Positions 6,186 to 6,475 of a stretch of DNA of 6,475 nt are shown piece by piece. The DNA is from Nitriliruptoraceae bacterium (GTDB taxonomy: Bacteria > Actinomycetota > Nitriliruptoria > Nitriliruptorales > Nitriliruptoraceae): NCBI GenBank assembly GCA_007118045.1, contig SKTG01000293.1:1-6475 (forward strand), read 5' to 3'. Each line of letters opens with the position of its first letter. Within the stretch, counting starts at the first letter, position 1. The notes below the pieces were generated by a model, which was not told the origin of the DNA, made no database searches, and saw nothing but the letters and a program-made list of their open reading frames with translations. The position numbers and the translations under genes were made by a program.

Positions 6186-6475
6186 TCACCCGAGCCGGCG
6201 GAGCAGCCGGCGGAGCACCCGGACGACGGGGTCCGGCAGGTGACGCCGGAGGCGCCGTCGTAGGCGCGGTCCCAGACCCGCCGTGGCGGAGGCTGGGGCG
6301 TCGGACCCGCCAACCGACCGGGTTGCCGAGGACGCGGCGGTCGGGCTCTGGTCCACCTCGGCGGTCGCGGCCGGACCCGACGATCCTGGTGCGTCCGACC
6401 CCGACGGCGCCTGGGGCCGGCGCCCGGCCTCGTCCGTCTGGCGCCCCCCTGACGTGGCTGCCGTTCGTCCGGCCC
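6186..6475 (-). CDS. Probable C-terminal tail of a protein entering from the right edge
   Basis: On the minus strand a frame is open from the right edge to a TGA at 6186-6188, giving 95 visible residues. The first 65 or so are Ser/Ala/Gly/Pro-rich and probably disordered. The last 30 are a basic amphipathic segment (RLRRRLRRHLPDPVVRVLRR, then LLRRLG) that resembles the basic LP-x-x-V-x-R segments in the first gene and in the glycosyltransferase of this window. No catalytic domain is visible, so function is unknown. A competing plus-strand frame, from a GTG at 6283 to the edge, shares the same third-codon positions, so base bias cannot separate the two. I prefer the minus strand because it ends in a natural helix and stop and shares the strand of the next gene, while the GTG has no Shine-Dalgarno. 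Confidence 0.45.
   Translation of the reverse strand, partial: AGRTAATSGGRQTDEAGRRPQAPSGSDAPGSSGPAATAEVDQSPTAASSATRSVGGSDAPASATAGLGPRLRRRLRRHLPDPVVRVLRRLLRRLG

Noticed and set aside
4972..6189. 405-aa minus-strand frame reading through the tandem repeats (LERFERFERLERLERL)
   Set aside because: It overlaps the 5' part of the glycosidase gene in another frame for most of its length and has no domain outside the repeat-encoded run. The repeats keep all frames open because 9 is a multiple of 3.

Overview
This window is very GC-rich DNA with strongly G/C-biased third codon positions and GTG as well as ATG starts. The S-layer homology (SLH) repeats have the actinobacterial form (F-x-D ... H ... 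I-x-x-L ... GV-x-x-G ... F-x-P ... V-[ST]-R-A-Q-x-A). Together these point to a high-GC actinobacterium. A Nitriliruptoria- or Acidimicrobiia-like lineage is my best guess, but no marker gene is present to settle it. The content looks like part of a cell-surface polysaccharide or envelope locus.

Layout, left to right. (1) The 3' end of a plus-strand gene of unknown function enters from the left edge and stops at 577. (2) Convergent with it, 25 bp away, is a 693-aa minus-strand glycosyltransferase (603-2684) with an N-terminal helical region, a Pro/Glu-rich linker, a GT-B-like (CgeB-type) half and a C-terminal GT-A (GT2-type) domain. (3) A 126-bp divergent intergenic region (2685-2810) leads to a plus-strand APH/choline-kinase-fold phosphotransferase (2811-3884). 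(4) Only 6 bp beyond its stop, convergent, is a 657-aa exported protein (3891-5864, minus) with a phosphodiester glycosidase (NAGPA) domain and three SLH repeats. (5) A 321-bp stretch without a clear gene (5865-6185) carries a 14-bp perfect palindrome and a 9-bp tandem repeat array bracketed by 10-bp direct repeats. (6) At the right edge a minus-strand reading frame ending at 6186 looks like the C-terminal tail of another protein that enters from outside the window.

Working model (inference): the glycosyltransferase builds or extends a surface glycan. The small-molecule-kinase-like protein phosphorylates a sugar, lipid or other small precursor. The SLH-anchored phosphodiester glycosidase acts outside the membrane on glycosyl-phosphodiester bonds in the wall or surface polymer. 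The alternating orientations mean this is not one operon, so co-function rests on shared theme and proximity only. I see no RNA genes, CRISPR array, insertion sequence or phage gene here.
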